Origin: Acidobacteriota bacterium
GTDB lineage: Bacteria; Acidobacteriota; UBA4820; DSQY01
Direction of reading: 5' to 3'
Assembly: GCA_022759065.1 (NCBI GenBank)
Contig: JAEMPZ010000100.1
Location: 1-8,554 of the forward strand
Length of the DNA stretch: 8,554 bases
This document shows positions 1 through 7,253 of this stretch, one piece after another. How positions within the stretch are numbered: the first letter of the stretch is position 1; each line of letters starts with the position of its first letter. The position numbers and the translations under genes were made by a program. The notes below the pieces were generated by a model. That model ran no database searches, was not told where the DNA came from, and was given only the letters and a program-made list of their open reading frames with translations.

Positions 1-823
1 CTAGGGAAAGCGAGCCGACGTCGCCCATGAAAACCTGCGCCGGATGGGCGTTGAACCAGAGAAAACCGAGGCTCGCCCCAACCAGCGCGGAAGCGAATAT
101 CGCCAGCTCTCCCGTCCCTTTGACGTTTGGGATGTCGAGGTAGCCCGCGATCACCGCGTTCCCGGCCGCGTAAGTGAGTATGGCGTAGGTGGCGGCGGCG
201 ATGAGCGTGCAACCGATCGCCAAGCCATCAAGCCCGTCGGTGAGATTCACGGCATTGGAAGACCCGACGACGACGACCACGGCGAACGGTATGAAGAATA
301 ACCCAAGGTTAGGATGGAAATTCTTGAAGAAAGGCACCGTCAACGCGAGATCGTAGCGCCCCGCCCGAGCCTCGGCGTAGAGGTAGAACGCGACGCAGAG
401 CGCGGCGGCCACCTGGAGCAGGAACTTTTGCTTTGACGACAGGCCTTCGTTCTGGCGCCGCTTCATTTTGAGGTAATCGTCCGCGAATCCTATGCCGCCA
501 AAGGCCAGAGTCGTCAGAAGGAGCGCCCAGTAGCCGGGCGTGTCCCACCGGATGCACAAGAGCGTCGCGGCGGTGACCGAGAAGAGCACCAGAAGCCCTC
601 CCATCGTGGGCGTCCCGGCTTTGACCTGGTGCGCTTTCGGCCCCTCCTCGCGGATGAACTGCTTGACGTTCCAGGCCTTGAGCATCTCGATGAGCTTGGG
701 GCCAAGCCACAGCGAGAGGCAGAGCGCTATAGTTATGGCGATGGCGCCCCTGAAGGTGATGTACCTGAAAAGCCTGAACGGCGAAAAGCTTCCCTGAAGC
801 GGATATAAGAGATGATAGAGCAT
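1..823 (-). CDS. mraY: MraY, phospho-N-acetylmuramoyl-pentapeptide transferase (3' end outside window)
   Basis: Integral membrane enzyme that moves phospho-MurNAc-pentapeptide from UDP to undecaprenyl phosphate, making lipid I on the inner face of the membrane. The frame is open from the ATG at 823-821 to the window edge and gives 274 residues; the family is usually about 360, so roughly the last quarter is missing. Visible landmarks are the Mg-binding FADDYLK (D115, D116), SSNAVNLTDGLDGLA at 188-202, and FNAHPAQVFMGDVGSL at 257-272, with hydrophobic stretches between them (for example 26-40, 74-90, 98-113, 134-150, 174-188). The start overlaps the murF stop as ATGA, and a GGAGG lies 6 nt upstream inside the last murF codons. 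That Shine-Dalgarno sits in a strong hairpin (see 828-847), so translation is probably coupled to murF. Identification is secure. Confidence 0.97.
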   Translation of the reverse strand, partial: MLYHLLYPLQGSFSPFRLFRYITFRGAIAITIALCLSLWLGPKLIEMLKAWNVKQFIREEGPKAHQVKAGTPTMGGLLVLFSVTAATLLCIRWDTPGYWALLLTTLAFGGIGFADDYLKMKRRQNEGLSSKQKFLLQVAAALCVAFYLYAEARAGRYDLALTVPFFKNFHPNLGLFFIPFAVVVVVGSSNAVNLTDGLDGLAIGCTLIAAATYAILTYAAGNAVIAGYLDIPNVKGTGELAIFASALVGASLGFLWFNAHPAQVFMGDVGSLSL

Positions 824-2202
824 CAGCCGCCTCCGCCTTCGGAGGCGAGCGCCTCCACGAGCCCATCCAGCCCTATTCCACGGCTGCCCTTCACCAGAAG
901 AAGGTCGCCCGGCTTGATCTCCGAGCGAACCCATTCCATGGCCTCCTGCCAGCGGCCGGCGAAAAGACACGGGTGGCCGGTCTTCGCGAATTCTTCAGCC
1001 ATAGGCCTGGCCGCGTCAGATCCGACCACGGCCAGCGCGGAAACGACTTCGCCGGCGATGCGCCCGGTCTTGGCGTGATACGCCGCCGCTTCCGGCCCAA
1101 GCTCGAGCATCTCTCCAAGCACCGCAACCACCCGCCTGTTTAATTTGGAAACCGAGCGCAGGACGGACTCCATCGCGGCCGGGTTGGCGTTGTAGGAATC
1201 GTCCAGGATCACGGCGCCCTTCGCGATTTTCAAAAGCTCGCCCCGGTGGCGCGCCGGCTTGAGCTTCTCGGCCGCGGCCGCCGCCTCTTCAAGCTGAAGC
1301 CCGCAGGCCACTCCGGCGGCGCAAGCCGCGGCGAAGTTCGCCAACTGGTGTTCCCCCACGACCGGCAGAAAGCCGCTCGCCGTCTTGCTTTCGTGGCGAA
1401 GCGTGAAGCAAAGGCCGCCATCTGAAATTTCGCCTCCCGCTTCAATCCTGACGTCGGCTTCATAAGAGCGGCCGTAGCTGAGCCGTCTCGCGCCTTTGGG
1501 AACCGCCATGTTTTCAAGGAGCGGGTCATCCGCGTTGACTACGACGAAGCCAGGCTCGCGAAGCCAGCGCATCACCTTGCTCTTCTCGGCCAGAATCGCT
1601 TCCAGCGAAGGGAAGAACTCCGTATGGACGGGCTGAATGGTGGTGAAAATGACGCCATTCGGCCGCGCCACGGGCGCGAGCTCTTCCATCTCGCCCGGCC
1701 TGCTGATGCCCAGCTCCAGCACCCAGAATCGCGAATCCTGGTCAGCGTTGAGCATCGTCTCGGGCGCGCCGAGGAGGTTGTTCCTGTTTCCCGAAGTGGC
1801 GCTCACCCGCGCCTTCGTCGAAAGGACGGCGGCCGTGAAATCCTTGGTGGTCGTTTTTCCGCAGGAGCCAACCACGCCTATCACCGTCCCCTTGAAGCTC
1901 TCCCTGGCCGCGGCTCCAAGCCTCCGCAGCGCAAGCTCCGTGGACTGGACCTCGATCCAAGCCGCCGCCTCCACGCCCTCCGGCCTTCGTTCAACCAGGA
2001 GGGCCGAGGCTCCGCGTAAAATGGCGTCAGCGCAGTAGTCGTGGCCGTCGCTCTTCGCCCCCTTTAACGCGACAAAGAGATTGCCTTCGCGGACGGACCT
2101 CGAGTCGAGCGCCACTCCTGCAAAACCCGCCTTTTCCCGCCCCGCCACCTTGCCGCCGGTTATTCCGGCGGCTTCGGTGGCATCGAAGCGCCTCACCGCC
2201 AT
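823..2202 (-). CDS. murF: MurF, UDP-N-acetylmuramoyl-tripeptide--D-alanyl-D-alanine ligase
   Basis: Cytoplasmic ATP-dependent ligase that adds D-Ala-D-Ala to UDP-MurNAc-tripeptide, the last soluble step before MraY. The 459-residue product has the normal family length and three-domain Mur ligase layout. Landmarks are an N-terminal substrate domain with DSRSV at 33-37, an ATP loop GVVGSCGKTTTK at 109-120, SGNRNNLLGAP at 137-147, the C-terminal DDSYNANPAAM at 334-344, GEML at 363-366 and VKGSRGIGLDGLVEAL at 437-452. The ATP loop has Cys114 where Asn is commoner. I chose the ATG at 2202, which overlaps murE by 10 nt and has GGGGGA about 8 nt upstream. A GTG at 2196, overlapping the murE stop as GTGA, is possible and would shorten the protein by two residues. 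The frame stays open upstream to 2544, but that stretch lies inside murE and resembles no MurF. The stop overlaps mraY by 4 nt. Confidence 0.96.
   Translation of the reverse strand: MAVRRFDATEAAGITGGKVAGREKAGFAGVALDSRSVREGNLFVALKGAKSDGHDYCADAILRGASALLVERRPEGVEAAAWIEVQSTELALRRLGAAARESFKGTVIGVVGSCGKTTTKDFTAAVLSTKARVSATSGNRNNLLGAPETMLNADQDSRFWVLELGISRPGEMEELAPVARPNGVIFTTIQPVHTEFFPSLEAILAEKSKVMRWLREPGFVVVNADDPLLENMAVPKGARRLSYGRSYEADVRIEAGGEISDGGLCFTLRHESKTASGFLPVVGEHQLANFAAACAAGVACGLQLEEAAAAAEKLKPARHRGELLKIAKGAVILDDSYNANPAAMESVLRSVSKLNRRVVAVLGEMLELGPEAAAYHAKTGRIAGEVVSALAVVGSDAARPMAEEFAKTGHPCLFAGRWQEAMEWVRSEIKPGDLLLVKGSRGIGLDGLVEALASEGGGG
828..847 (-). promoter_or_regulatory. Hairpin burying the mraY Shine-Dalgarno
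   Basis: On the minus strand CGCCTCCG (847-840), loop AAGG (839-836) and CGGAGGCG (835-828) form a perfect 8-bp GC-rich stem. The 3' arm contains the GGAGG (834-830) that lies 6 nt before the mraY ATG. The whole hairpin is inside the final murF codons. Ribosomes finishing murF would melt it, which would tie mraY translation to murF translation. The pairing is seen directly; the control role is inferred. Confidence 0.6.
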
Positions 2203-3686
2203 CCCAATTCCCCCAGCTCCTCCCTTGCCACTGTCGGGTCGTGAAACGGCGTCTCCTTGCCGTCGCGTATCTGCACGCGCTCGTGCCCCTTGCCGGCCAG
2301 CACCACGATGTCGCCCTCCCGCGCCTCCTCGAAGGCCCTCCTCATGGCCAGCCGCCTGTCGAGGACGCGCAGGTATTTCTTGTCCGGGCCAAGCTCTGGA
2401 CGAAGTCCCTTCTCCACGTCGTCGGCTATCGCCTCCGGGCGCTCGGAGCGGGGGTTGTCCGAGGTCAGGACGATCACGTCGCTCTGCCTCGCGACGACGG
2501 CGCCCATTAGCGGCCGCTTGGTACGGTCCCTGTCCCCGCCACACCCGAAAAGCGTGATGATCCGCTTGGTTCCAATGCCCCTTACGGTCGCAAGCAGGTT
2601 TTTCAAGGCATCGTCGGTGTGCGCGTAGTCAACAAAAACGCTGAAGGGCTGCCCGCACTCGACCCTTTCGAGCCTTCCAGGGACGCCCTTCAGCCCCCTG
2701 ATCCCCGCTTCGACGGCCGATTTCGGCGCGCCCGCGGCAAGGGCCGTTCCCGCCGCGACGAGAATGTTCTGAAGGTTGAAGTGCCCGACCAGCGGGGAGT
2801 TGACAGCCACTTCCCCCCACGGCGTGGCCAGCCGGCAGCGTATGCCTTCGAGGTCAAGCTCGGCCTCTTTGGGGTAGACGTGGGCCGGAGGCCCTCCGCC
2901 GACCCTGAGGAGCTTTCTGGCGTCGAGTTCCTGGGCGAGCCTCATCCCGTATGGATCGTCAATGTTGACTACGGCCGTGCCGTCATCGGAAAGAAGGCCG
3001 AAGAGATTCCTTTTGGCCAGGTAATAATTGTCCATCGTCTTGTGGAAATCGAGGTGGTCTCGCGTGAGATTGGTGAAGGCCGCGGCCTTGAAACGGACAT
3101 CCCTGACCCTGGAAAGCGCGAGCGAGTGAGAGGAGACTTCCATCACGCCGTATGAGATGCCACCATCGGCGAGGCGGCTGAGCCACCTGTGCACCTCGTC
3201 CGCTTCGGGGGTCGTGCGCGGCGCGGGGACAAGCCCGCTTCCATCGTCATACTCTATGGTGCCCAGCATTCCGGCGCGCCCCGCGAGTTGAAAAATGGCC
3301 CGCAGAAGATAGGCGGTGGTCGTCTTGCCGTTCGTTCCGGTCACGCCGACGGCCTGGACGGGCGTTTCCCTGGTGCCGTAAACCGCGGCGCAGGCGGCGG
3401 AAAAGGCATCCCTGTCCCTTGGGCTTATGATCCACGGCGTCTCGTGATCCCATCCCGCAGGAGGGCTCCCCTGGGCAAGCACCGCCCGCGCCCCGCGCCC
3501 AACCGCTTCCGCCGCGTATGTTCTTCCGTCTTGCTTGAAGCCATTAATGGCGGCGAACAGATCCCCGGGCTCGCAGCGGCGCGAGTCGCAGTGAACCCCC
3601 TGGATCGTGACGCCTGTCTTGCCGATCACGGCGGAATGTGGCACCTGCGCCAGAAGGTCGGCAAGAGGCATGGGCTGGCGCGTCAC
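2193..3686 (-). CDS. murE: MurE, UDP-N-acetylmuramoyl-L-alanyl-D-glutamate--2,6-diaminopimelate ligase
   Basis: Cytoplasmic ATP-dependent ligase that adds the third stem-peptide residue to UDP-MurNAc-L-Ala-D-Glu. The 497-residue product has family length. Landmarks are DSRR at 34-37, an ATP loop GVTGTNGKTTT at 114-124, EVSSHSL at 183-189, NLTRDHLDFH at 206-215, the probable carbamylated lysine K225 in YYLAKRNLF, DYAHT at 353-357, and GKGHE at 465-469. DNPR at 410-413 is the established signature for meso-diaminopimelate rather than lysine, so a DAP-type wall is predicted. The start is GTG at 3686-3684: it overlaps the ftsI stop as GTGA and has a strong AAGGAGG 7 nt upstream. A longer open frame to 3776 lies within the ftsI end and lacks comparable support. 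The 3' end overlaps murF by 10 nt. Confidence 0.97.
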   Translation of the reverse strand: MTRQPMPLADLLAQVPHSAVIGKTGVTIQGVHCDSRRCEPGDLFAAINGFKQDGRTYAAEAVGRGARAVLAQGSPPAGWDHETPWIISPRDRDAFSAACAAVYGTRETPVQAVGVTGTNGKTTTAYLLRAIFQLAGRAGMLGTIEYDDGSGLVPAPRTTPEADEVHRWLSRLADGGISYGVMEVSSHSLALSRVRDVRFKAAAFTNLTRDHLDFHKTMDNYYLAKRNLFGLLSDDGTAVVNIDDPYGMRLAQELDARKLLRVGGGPPAHVYPKEAELDLEGIRCRLATPWGEVAVNSPLVGHFNLQNILVAAGTALAAGAPKSAVEAGIRGLKGVPGRLERVECGQPFSVFVDYAHTDDALKNLLATVRGIGTKRIITLFGCGGDRDRTKRPLMGAVVARQSDVIVLTSDNPRSERPEAIADDVEKGLRPELGPDKKYLRVLDRRLAMRRAFEEAREGDIVVLAGKGHERVQIRDGKETPFHDPTVAREELGELGWR

Positions 3687-5380
3687 CGTCCCGCCTCCTT
3701 GCTCGCGATCTCCATGGAGGCCGGCGCTCTTTGAGTGGCCAGCCTCTTCAGGGCAAATGCGGTGATTTTGGCCCACGCCGGGGCGGCCACGGCGCCGCCG
3801 TATATCTTCCCCAGAGGCTCGTCAACCATGACGAGCGTGACAACTTCCGGGCTTTCGGCCGGGGCGTATCCGGCGAAGTAGGCTATGAACAGCTTCCTGC
3901 CATCCTCGCTCTTGTGGCCGATTTTCTGGGCCGTGCCGGTCTTTCCAGCCGCCGTGATGCCGGGGATGGCGGCCGCCTTTCCAGTTCCCTCCGCGACGAC
4001 CTTCCTGAGCATGGCGTCAAGCTCCTGGCACGTGGCCGCGGAGAGAATGCGCTCGGGAGGGGGAGTCCCGCCGCCGTAGTAAATCTTTGGAGTGACCCTG
4101 TACCCGCCCGACGCCACGGCGGCGTAAGCCAGCGCGAGCTGAATCGGCGTCACCGTTATTTCCTGCCCGAAGGAAAGCGATGGCAGAGAGAGCATGGACC
4201 ATTGGGAGGGGGGCCTTACAAGCCCGCCGGACTCGCCCTTCATGTGCAGGGCGGTAGGCTCGCCGAAGCCAAAGAGCTTGATGTAGTGGTACATCACGTC
4301 AGGGCCGAGCGCCATGCCTATCTTTGCCGCGCCTACGTTCGACGAATGGGCCAGCACCTCTTCAAGGGTGTAGATTGCCTTGAACGGATGCTCGTCGTCA
4401 TGAATGGTCTTGGGGCCGATGGTGAGCGTTCCGTTTCCCACGGCCACCGTATCCCACGGCTTGAATCGCCCGGAGTCAAGGGCGGCGGCGAGAGTGACCA
4501 GCTTGAAGGTGCTGCCTGGTTCGTAAGCGTCCAGCACCGCGTGGTTGCGCCAGTCGGAAACGGGGAAGCGGCCGGGCCGGTTCGGGTCGAAGGTCGGCCT
4601 GACGGCCATGGCGAGGATGTCGCCGCTTCTGGGGTCGAGCACTATGGCCACTCCCGTCCTGGCTCTGACCTCGTTCACCGTCTCGTCCAGAACCTGCTCG
4701 GCGTAGAATTGAATGGCCTCGTCTATGGTCAGGCGGGTTGCCGGAGGACGGGGGTCAACCGCTGGGACGATCTCAAGGGGAATCAGAGTCGTGGAGACCG
4801 CGTCGCGCATCACCATGTACTCGCGCGTGCCGCCCTGCAGCTCCTTGTTCCAGTCGGACTCCAGGCCGGAGAGCCCGCCATCCGTTCCCACGCATCCGAC
4901 CAGGTTCGCCGCGAGCGTCGTCCCCGGATAAGCGCGCCCCCACTCCTCCATGAGTTCGCACCCCGGAAAGCGGCTGCAAATGGCCTGGGCCTCTTCGTAA
5001 CGGTCATAGGGCAGCTTCCTGGCAAGCCAGGTGAAGCGCTTGCGCCCGCGCAGCCGGTCGAGGATGTCATCGGCGCTTTCGCCGCTTATAAGTGCCACGG
5101 CTCTTGCCAACCCCGCCGGGTCTTGGATCTTTTGCGGGTTGAACGTATAGATGGAGGGGGACCTTATTGAAGCCGCTATCACTCCGCCGTTCCGGTCCAC
5201 CAGAGCCGCCCTGGGAAGATCTATGGTTATTTGCTCCTGCGCCTGTTCAATGGAAGCCTCCTCGTAGGCCGAGTGGCGAAAGCCCTGAAGGTAGATGAGC
5301 CTGATCGAGGCGCCTGCCGCCAGCCCCAGGCCCAACAGCGCAAGATACTTCAGCCTCTTGGTTTTCATGTCCCCCTTCAT
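3683..5380 (-). CDS. ftsI: FtsI (PBP3), septal peptidoglycan D,D-transpeptidase
   Basis: Class B penicillin-binding protein that crosslinks new peptidoglycan at the division septum, anchored in the inner membrane with its catalytic domain outside. The 565 residues show one N-terminal membrane segment (about 10-30), a dimerisation/pedestal region beginning near DRNG at 62-65, and a transpeptidase domain. All three active-site motifs are intact: STFK at 290-293 (acyl-enzyme Ser290), SSN at 346-348, and KTG at 480-482 within KTGTAQ. No glycosyltransferase or PASTA domain is present, as in Gram-negative FtsI. The ATG at 5380 overlaps the ftsL stop as ATGA. An alternative ATG at 5368 (MKTKR) follows an AAGGGGG only a few bases away and would remove four residues. 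The stop overlaps the murE GTG by 4 nt. The position between ftsL and murE supports FtsI rather than an elongation PBP2 or sporulation SpoVD. Confidence 0.95.
   Translation of the reverse strand: MKGDMKTKRLKYLALLGLGLAAGASIRLIYLQGFRHSAYEEASIEQAQEQITIDLPRAALVDRNGGVIAASIRSPSIYTFNPQKIQDPAGLARAVALISGESADDILDRLRGRKRFTWLARKLPYDRYEEAQAICSRFPGCELMEEWGRAYPGTTLAANLVGCVGTDGGLSGLESDWNKELQGGTREYMVMRDAVSTTLIPLEIVPAVDPRPPATRLTIDEAIQFYAEQVLDETVNEVRARTGVAIVLDPRSGDILAMAVRPTFDPNRPGRFPVSDWRNHAVLDAYEPGSTFKLVTLAAALDSGRFKPWDTVAVGNGTLTIGPKTIHDDEHPFKAIYTLEEVLAHSSNVGAAKIGMALGPDVMYHYIKLFGFGEPTALHMKGESGGLVRPPSQWSMLSLPSLSFGQEITVTPIQLALAYAAVASGGYRVTPKIYYGGGTPPPERILSAATCQELDAMLRKVVAEGTGKAAAIPGITAAGKTGTAQKIGHKSEDGRKLFIAYFAGYAPAESPEVVTLVMVDEPLGKIYGGAVAAPAWAKITAFALKRLATQRAPASMEIASKEAGR
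3694..3700 (-). promoter_or_regulatory. murE Shine-Dalgarno (AAGGAGG)
   Basis: AAGGAGG on the minus strand, 7 nt before the GTG at 3686, is the best ribosome-binding site in the operon. It decides the murE start within the longer open frame. It lies inside the last codons of ftsI, so murE can probably initiate independently as well as by coupling. Confidence 0.85.
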
Positions 5381-5814
5381 GGGCGCGAGGCCTTCGCTTT
5401 CCCCGGCTTTTTACTGGGAGCCGTTTTAGCCTTTGCGGGAGCATTCGGCGCCGCATCCGCGGCCTGGGCTTTCGCCTGTTTGGCCGCGGGAGGAGGCTGA
5501 TCCGCCCGCTGTTCGCTTGAATCCTCTGGAACCATGTTGAGCTTTTCGCGCGCCACCTCCTCGACGACCGGCAGGCTCAGAAGGGAGGCCTTTTGCACCG
5601 CGAGCCTGTCGCGCTCCTTCTCGAGCTGCTGCCGCTTGGCGACGAGCGCTGAAACCTGGTACTCGACGGCGAGCTGGTAGACGGAGGCGAAGGCGACGTA
5701 TCCGAGGAAGGGCAGGGCGAGGGCGGCCGTGAACAGAATGAGCCTGAGCGCGTCCCTCATGCCGCGTTTGTCCGGCTGCCGGATCGGGTTTGCGCCTATC
5801 ACGATCTGCTTCAT
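5377..5814 (-). CDS. ftsL: FtsL-like divisome protein with long Ala/Lys/Pro C-terminal tail
   Basis: Small bitopic protein of the septal FtsQLB-type complex, which in known bacteria signals to FtsWI. The 145-residue product has a short basic cytoplasmic N-terminus, one membrane segment at about 23-45, a heptad-like helical stretch at about 50-80 (rich in Leu, Gln, Glu, Lys, Arg), and VVEEVAREKLNMV at 83-95, the family-typical end of the extracellular helix. Sequence conservation in FtsL is low, so the call rests on topology plus position between rsmH and ftsI. Residues about 100-145 are a low-complexity Ala/Pro/Lys tail that most FtsL proteins lack. The ATG at 5814 overlaps the rsmH stop as ATGA. 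The open frame extends to 5937, but that part is an rsmH shadow. The stop overlaps the ftsI start by 4 nt. Only a weak GGTGA precedes the start, so coupling to rsmH is likely. Confidence 0.87.
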   Translation of the reverse strand: MKQIVIGANPIRQPDKRGMRDALRLILFTAALALPFLGYVAFASVYQLAVEYQVSALVAKRQQLEKERDRLAVQKASLLSLPVVEEVAREKLNMVPEDSSEQRADQPPPAAKQAKAQAADAAPNAPAKAKTAPSKKPGKAKASRP

Positions 5815-6743
5815 ACTTTCACCGCCGCGCGCAGGCGGGCGCTTCTGGACGCCGGGTTCGCACGGATCTCGTCCTCCGAAGCCTTGACCGCCCTTGGCGT
5901 CAAAAGCCGCAGCACCGGCTTGCGGCCACAGCCGCATACCGGGAGTTTCGGCGGGCAGGTACAGCCCATCGCCAGGCTCCTGAGCGCCTGTTTGACGAGC
6001 CGGTCTTCCAGCGAATGGTAGGCCAGGACGACGATCCTGCCGCCGCTTTCAAGGAGGCCGGCCGCTTCGCGGACGAAGCCGTCCAGCCCCTCCAGCTCCT
6101 GATTGACGTGGATCCGCAAAGCCTGAAAGACCCTCGTCGCGGGATGAACGTTGCCCCTTCGCATCCTTGCAGGGACGGCCGCCTCCACGAGCGCGGCAAG
6201 CTGGCGGCCCATCGCGACCGGCGCATTCGCCCTTTCGCGAACTATGGCTTTGGCGATCGGCCTCGCGAAAGGCTCCTCGCCGAATTCCCTGAAGACCTTG
6301 ACGAGCTGATCTTCGGTGGCGCGGGCGAGAAAATCGCTCGCCGGCGTTCCTCGCGAGCGGTCCATGCGCATGTCCAAAAGAGCGTCGTCCTTGAAGCTGA
6401 AGCCTCTTTGCGAGCGAAGCTGGTAGGTGCTCATCCCAAGGTCCACCAGAATGCCCTTGATGGGGCCTTGGCAGCGCGGCGCCCAGGCGGCCACGTCCTT
6501 GAAATTGGCGTGGACGGCGGCAAACCGCGCCCCATATCGCGCGAGGCCTTCTCGCGCGATTTCAAGCGCCTCGGCGTCGCGGTCTATGCCAAGAACCACG
6601 GAGCCAGCCTCCGATTCCAATATGGCCCGGGCGTGCCCGCCCATGCCGAGCGTGCAATCCACGAAAAGTCCCCCCTCATTCGCCTGGAGGAACTGGATCA
6701 CCTGCGAGAGCATGACCGGAACGTGCATTTTCTCCGTTTCCAT
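5811..6743 (-). CDS. rsmH: RsmH (MraW), 16S rRNA cytosine-1402 N4-methyltransferase
   Basis: SAM-dependent enzyme that methylates N4 of C1402 in the 16S rRNA decoding centre; it sits in the dcw cluster of many bacteria. The 310-residue product matches the family length. Landmarks are HVPVML at 7-12, the SAM loop TLGMGGHA at 31-38, GIDRD at 52-56, DLGMSTYQL at 101-109 (commonly DLGxSSxQL), GFSF and LDMRMD at 114-128, HPATRVFQALRIHVNQEL at 200-217, HSLEDRLVK at 243-251, a CxCPPxxPxCxCG segment at 261-272, and NPASRSARLR at 296-305. I chose the ATG at 6743 because GAGG lies 6 nt before it. An ATG at 6728 (MHVPV) is possible, and an in-frame TTG at 6773 is less likely. The start lies inside mraZ, a 68-nt overlap; the stop overlaps ftsL as ATGA. 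Confidence 0.96.
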   Translation of the reverse strand: METEKMHVPVMLSQVIQFLQANEGGLFVDCTLGMGGHARAILESEAGSVVLGIDRDAEALEIAREGLARYGARFAAVHANFKDVAAWAPRCQGPIKGILVDLGMSTYQLRSQRGFSFKDDALLDMRMDRSRGTPASDFLARATEDQLVKVFREFGEEPFARPIAKAIVRERANAPVAMGRQLAALVEAAVPARMRRGNVHPATRVFQALRIHVNQELEGLDGFVREAAGLLESGGRIVVLAYHSLEDRLVKQALRSLAMGCTCPPKLPVCGCGRKPVLRLLTPRAVKASEDEIRANPASRSARLRAAVKV

Positions 6744-7197
6744 GCTTCGCCTCGCGTAGAATCCCCGAAACAAACCTGATGGTTTCGTCCGTCAAAGGCT
6801 CTTTGGCCATAAGTTCGAGGAGCATCTCCTCGTTCCAGACCTCGAGGTGGTTCGTCGGGTGGCCGAGAACGACGACCTCGCCATCCATCCGCGCGTGTTT
6901 CCTCAATCGCTGGGGAACCAGGATTCTTCCCTGGGGGTCAATCTCCTGCTCGTCGCCGTAAAGGTCAACGGTTCGAAGGAACTGAACCACCCTTGGATCG
7001 TCTCCCCAGCCCGAGCCCCGAAGCACATCTTCCATCTGTATCCACTCGGAAAGCGGGAAGAGCTTCATTGACGGCGAGCCGTAGGCCGTGATGAAGACTT
7101 TGGGGCCAAACTTTGCCAGCAGCGTGGAGCGGAACTTGCTCGGTATCTTGATCCGCCCCTTCTCATCAACTTTGGCGTCCGCGCTTCCCCTGAACAT
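6676..7197 (-). CDS. mraZ: MraZ, transcriptional regulator of the dcw operon
   Basis: DNA-binding protein of the AbrB/SpoVT superfamily, forming ring-shaped oligomers in studied species and repressing or activating the dcw promoter. The 173-residue product contains the two expected swapped-hairpin repeats: DEKGRIKIPSKFR at 11-23 and DPQGRILVPQRLR at 87-99. Typical MraZ is about 140-155 residues; here the last 20 or so, after about residue 151, are a Gly/Pro-rich tail translated from DNA that also encodes the start of rsmH. The ATG at 7197 follows a GGGGTGA whose centre is about 7 nt upstream. Three GTGGA boxes at 7249-7275 by the predicted transcription start fit autoregulation. It is the first gene of the minus-strand operon. 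Confidence 0.96.
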   Translation of the reverse strand: MFRGSADAKVDEKGRIKIPSKFRSTLLAKFGPKVFITAYGSPSMKLFPLSEWIQMEDVLRGSGWGDDPRVVQFLRTVDLYGDEQEIDPQGRILVPQRLRKHARMDGEVVVLGHPTNHLEVWNEEMLLELMAKEPLTDETIRFVSGILREAKHGNGENARSGHALAGDPVPPGE

Positions 7198-7219
7198 CTG
7201 TCACCCCGCTTGACCCACA

Positions 7220-7253
7220 ATGGACTTTCGGCACCCCTCTCGGGGTGGTCCAC
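7220..7253 (-). promoter_or_regulatory. Stem-loop in the mraZ 5' leader
   Basis: In the predicted mraZ leader GTGGAC (7253-7248) pairs with GTCCAT (7225-7220, one G-U). It is followed directly by CACCCC (7247-7242), a GAGA tetraloop of the GNRA type (7241-7238) and GGGGTG (7237-7232). A 6-nt CCGAAA bulge (7231-7226) lies on the 3' side, so 12 pairs are possible. CACCCC could instead pair with the identical GGGGTG of the Shine-Dalgarno at 7207-7202. Pairing is read directly; function is unproven. Confidence 0.45.

Noticed and set aside
309..866. Minus-strand open frame of 185 codons overlapping the start of mraY
   Set aside because: It is out of frame with mraY, whose frame gives 274 residues with all expected motifs. 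This one is a compositional shadow.
2203..2544. Possible N-terminal extension of MurF
   Set aside because: The open frame continues upstream, but it lies fully inside murE, is Arg/Gly-rich and has no MurF similarity. The ATG at 2202 gives the normal length.
3638..5170. Plus-strand open frame of 510 codons opposite ftsI and murE
   Set aside because: Antisense to conserved genes with all motifs intact. The product is Arg/Gly/Ala-rich without recognisable domains. Long antisense frames are expected at this GC content.
5790..6779. Plus-strand open frame of 329 codons opposite rsmH
   Set aside because: Shadow of rsmH; no recognisable motif, and the opposite strand codes for a complete conserved enzyme.
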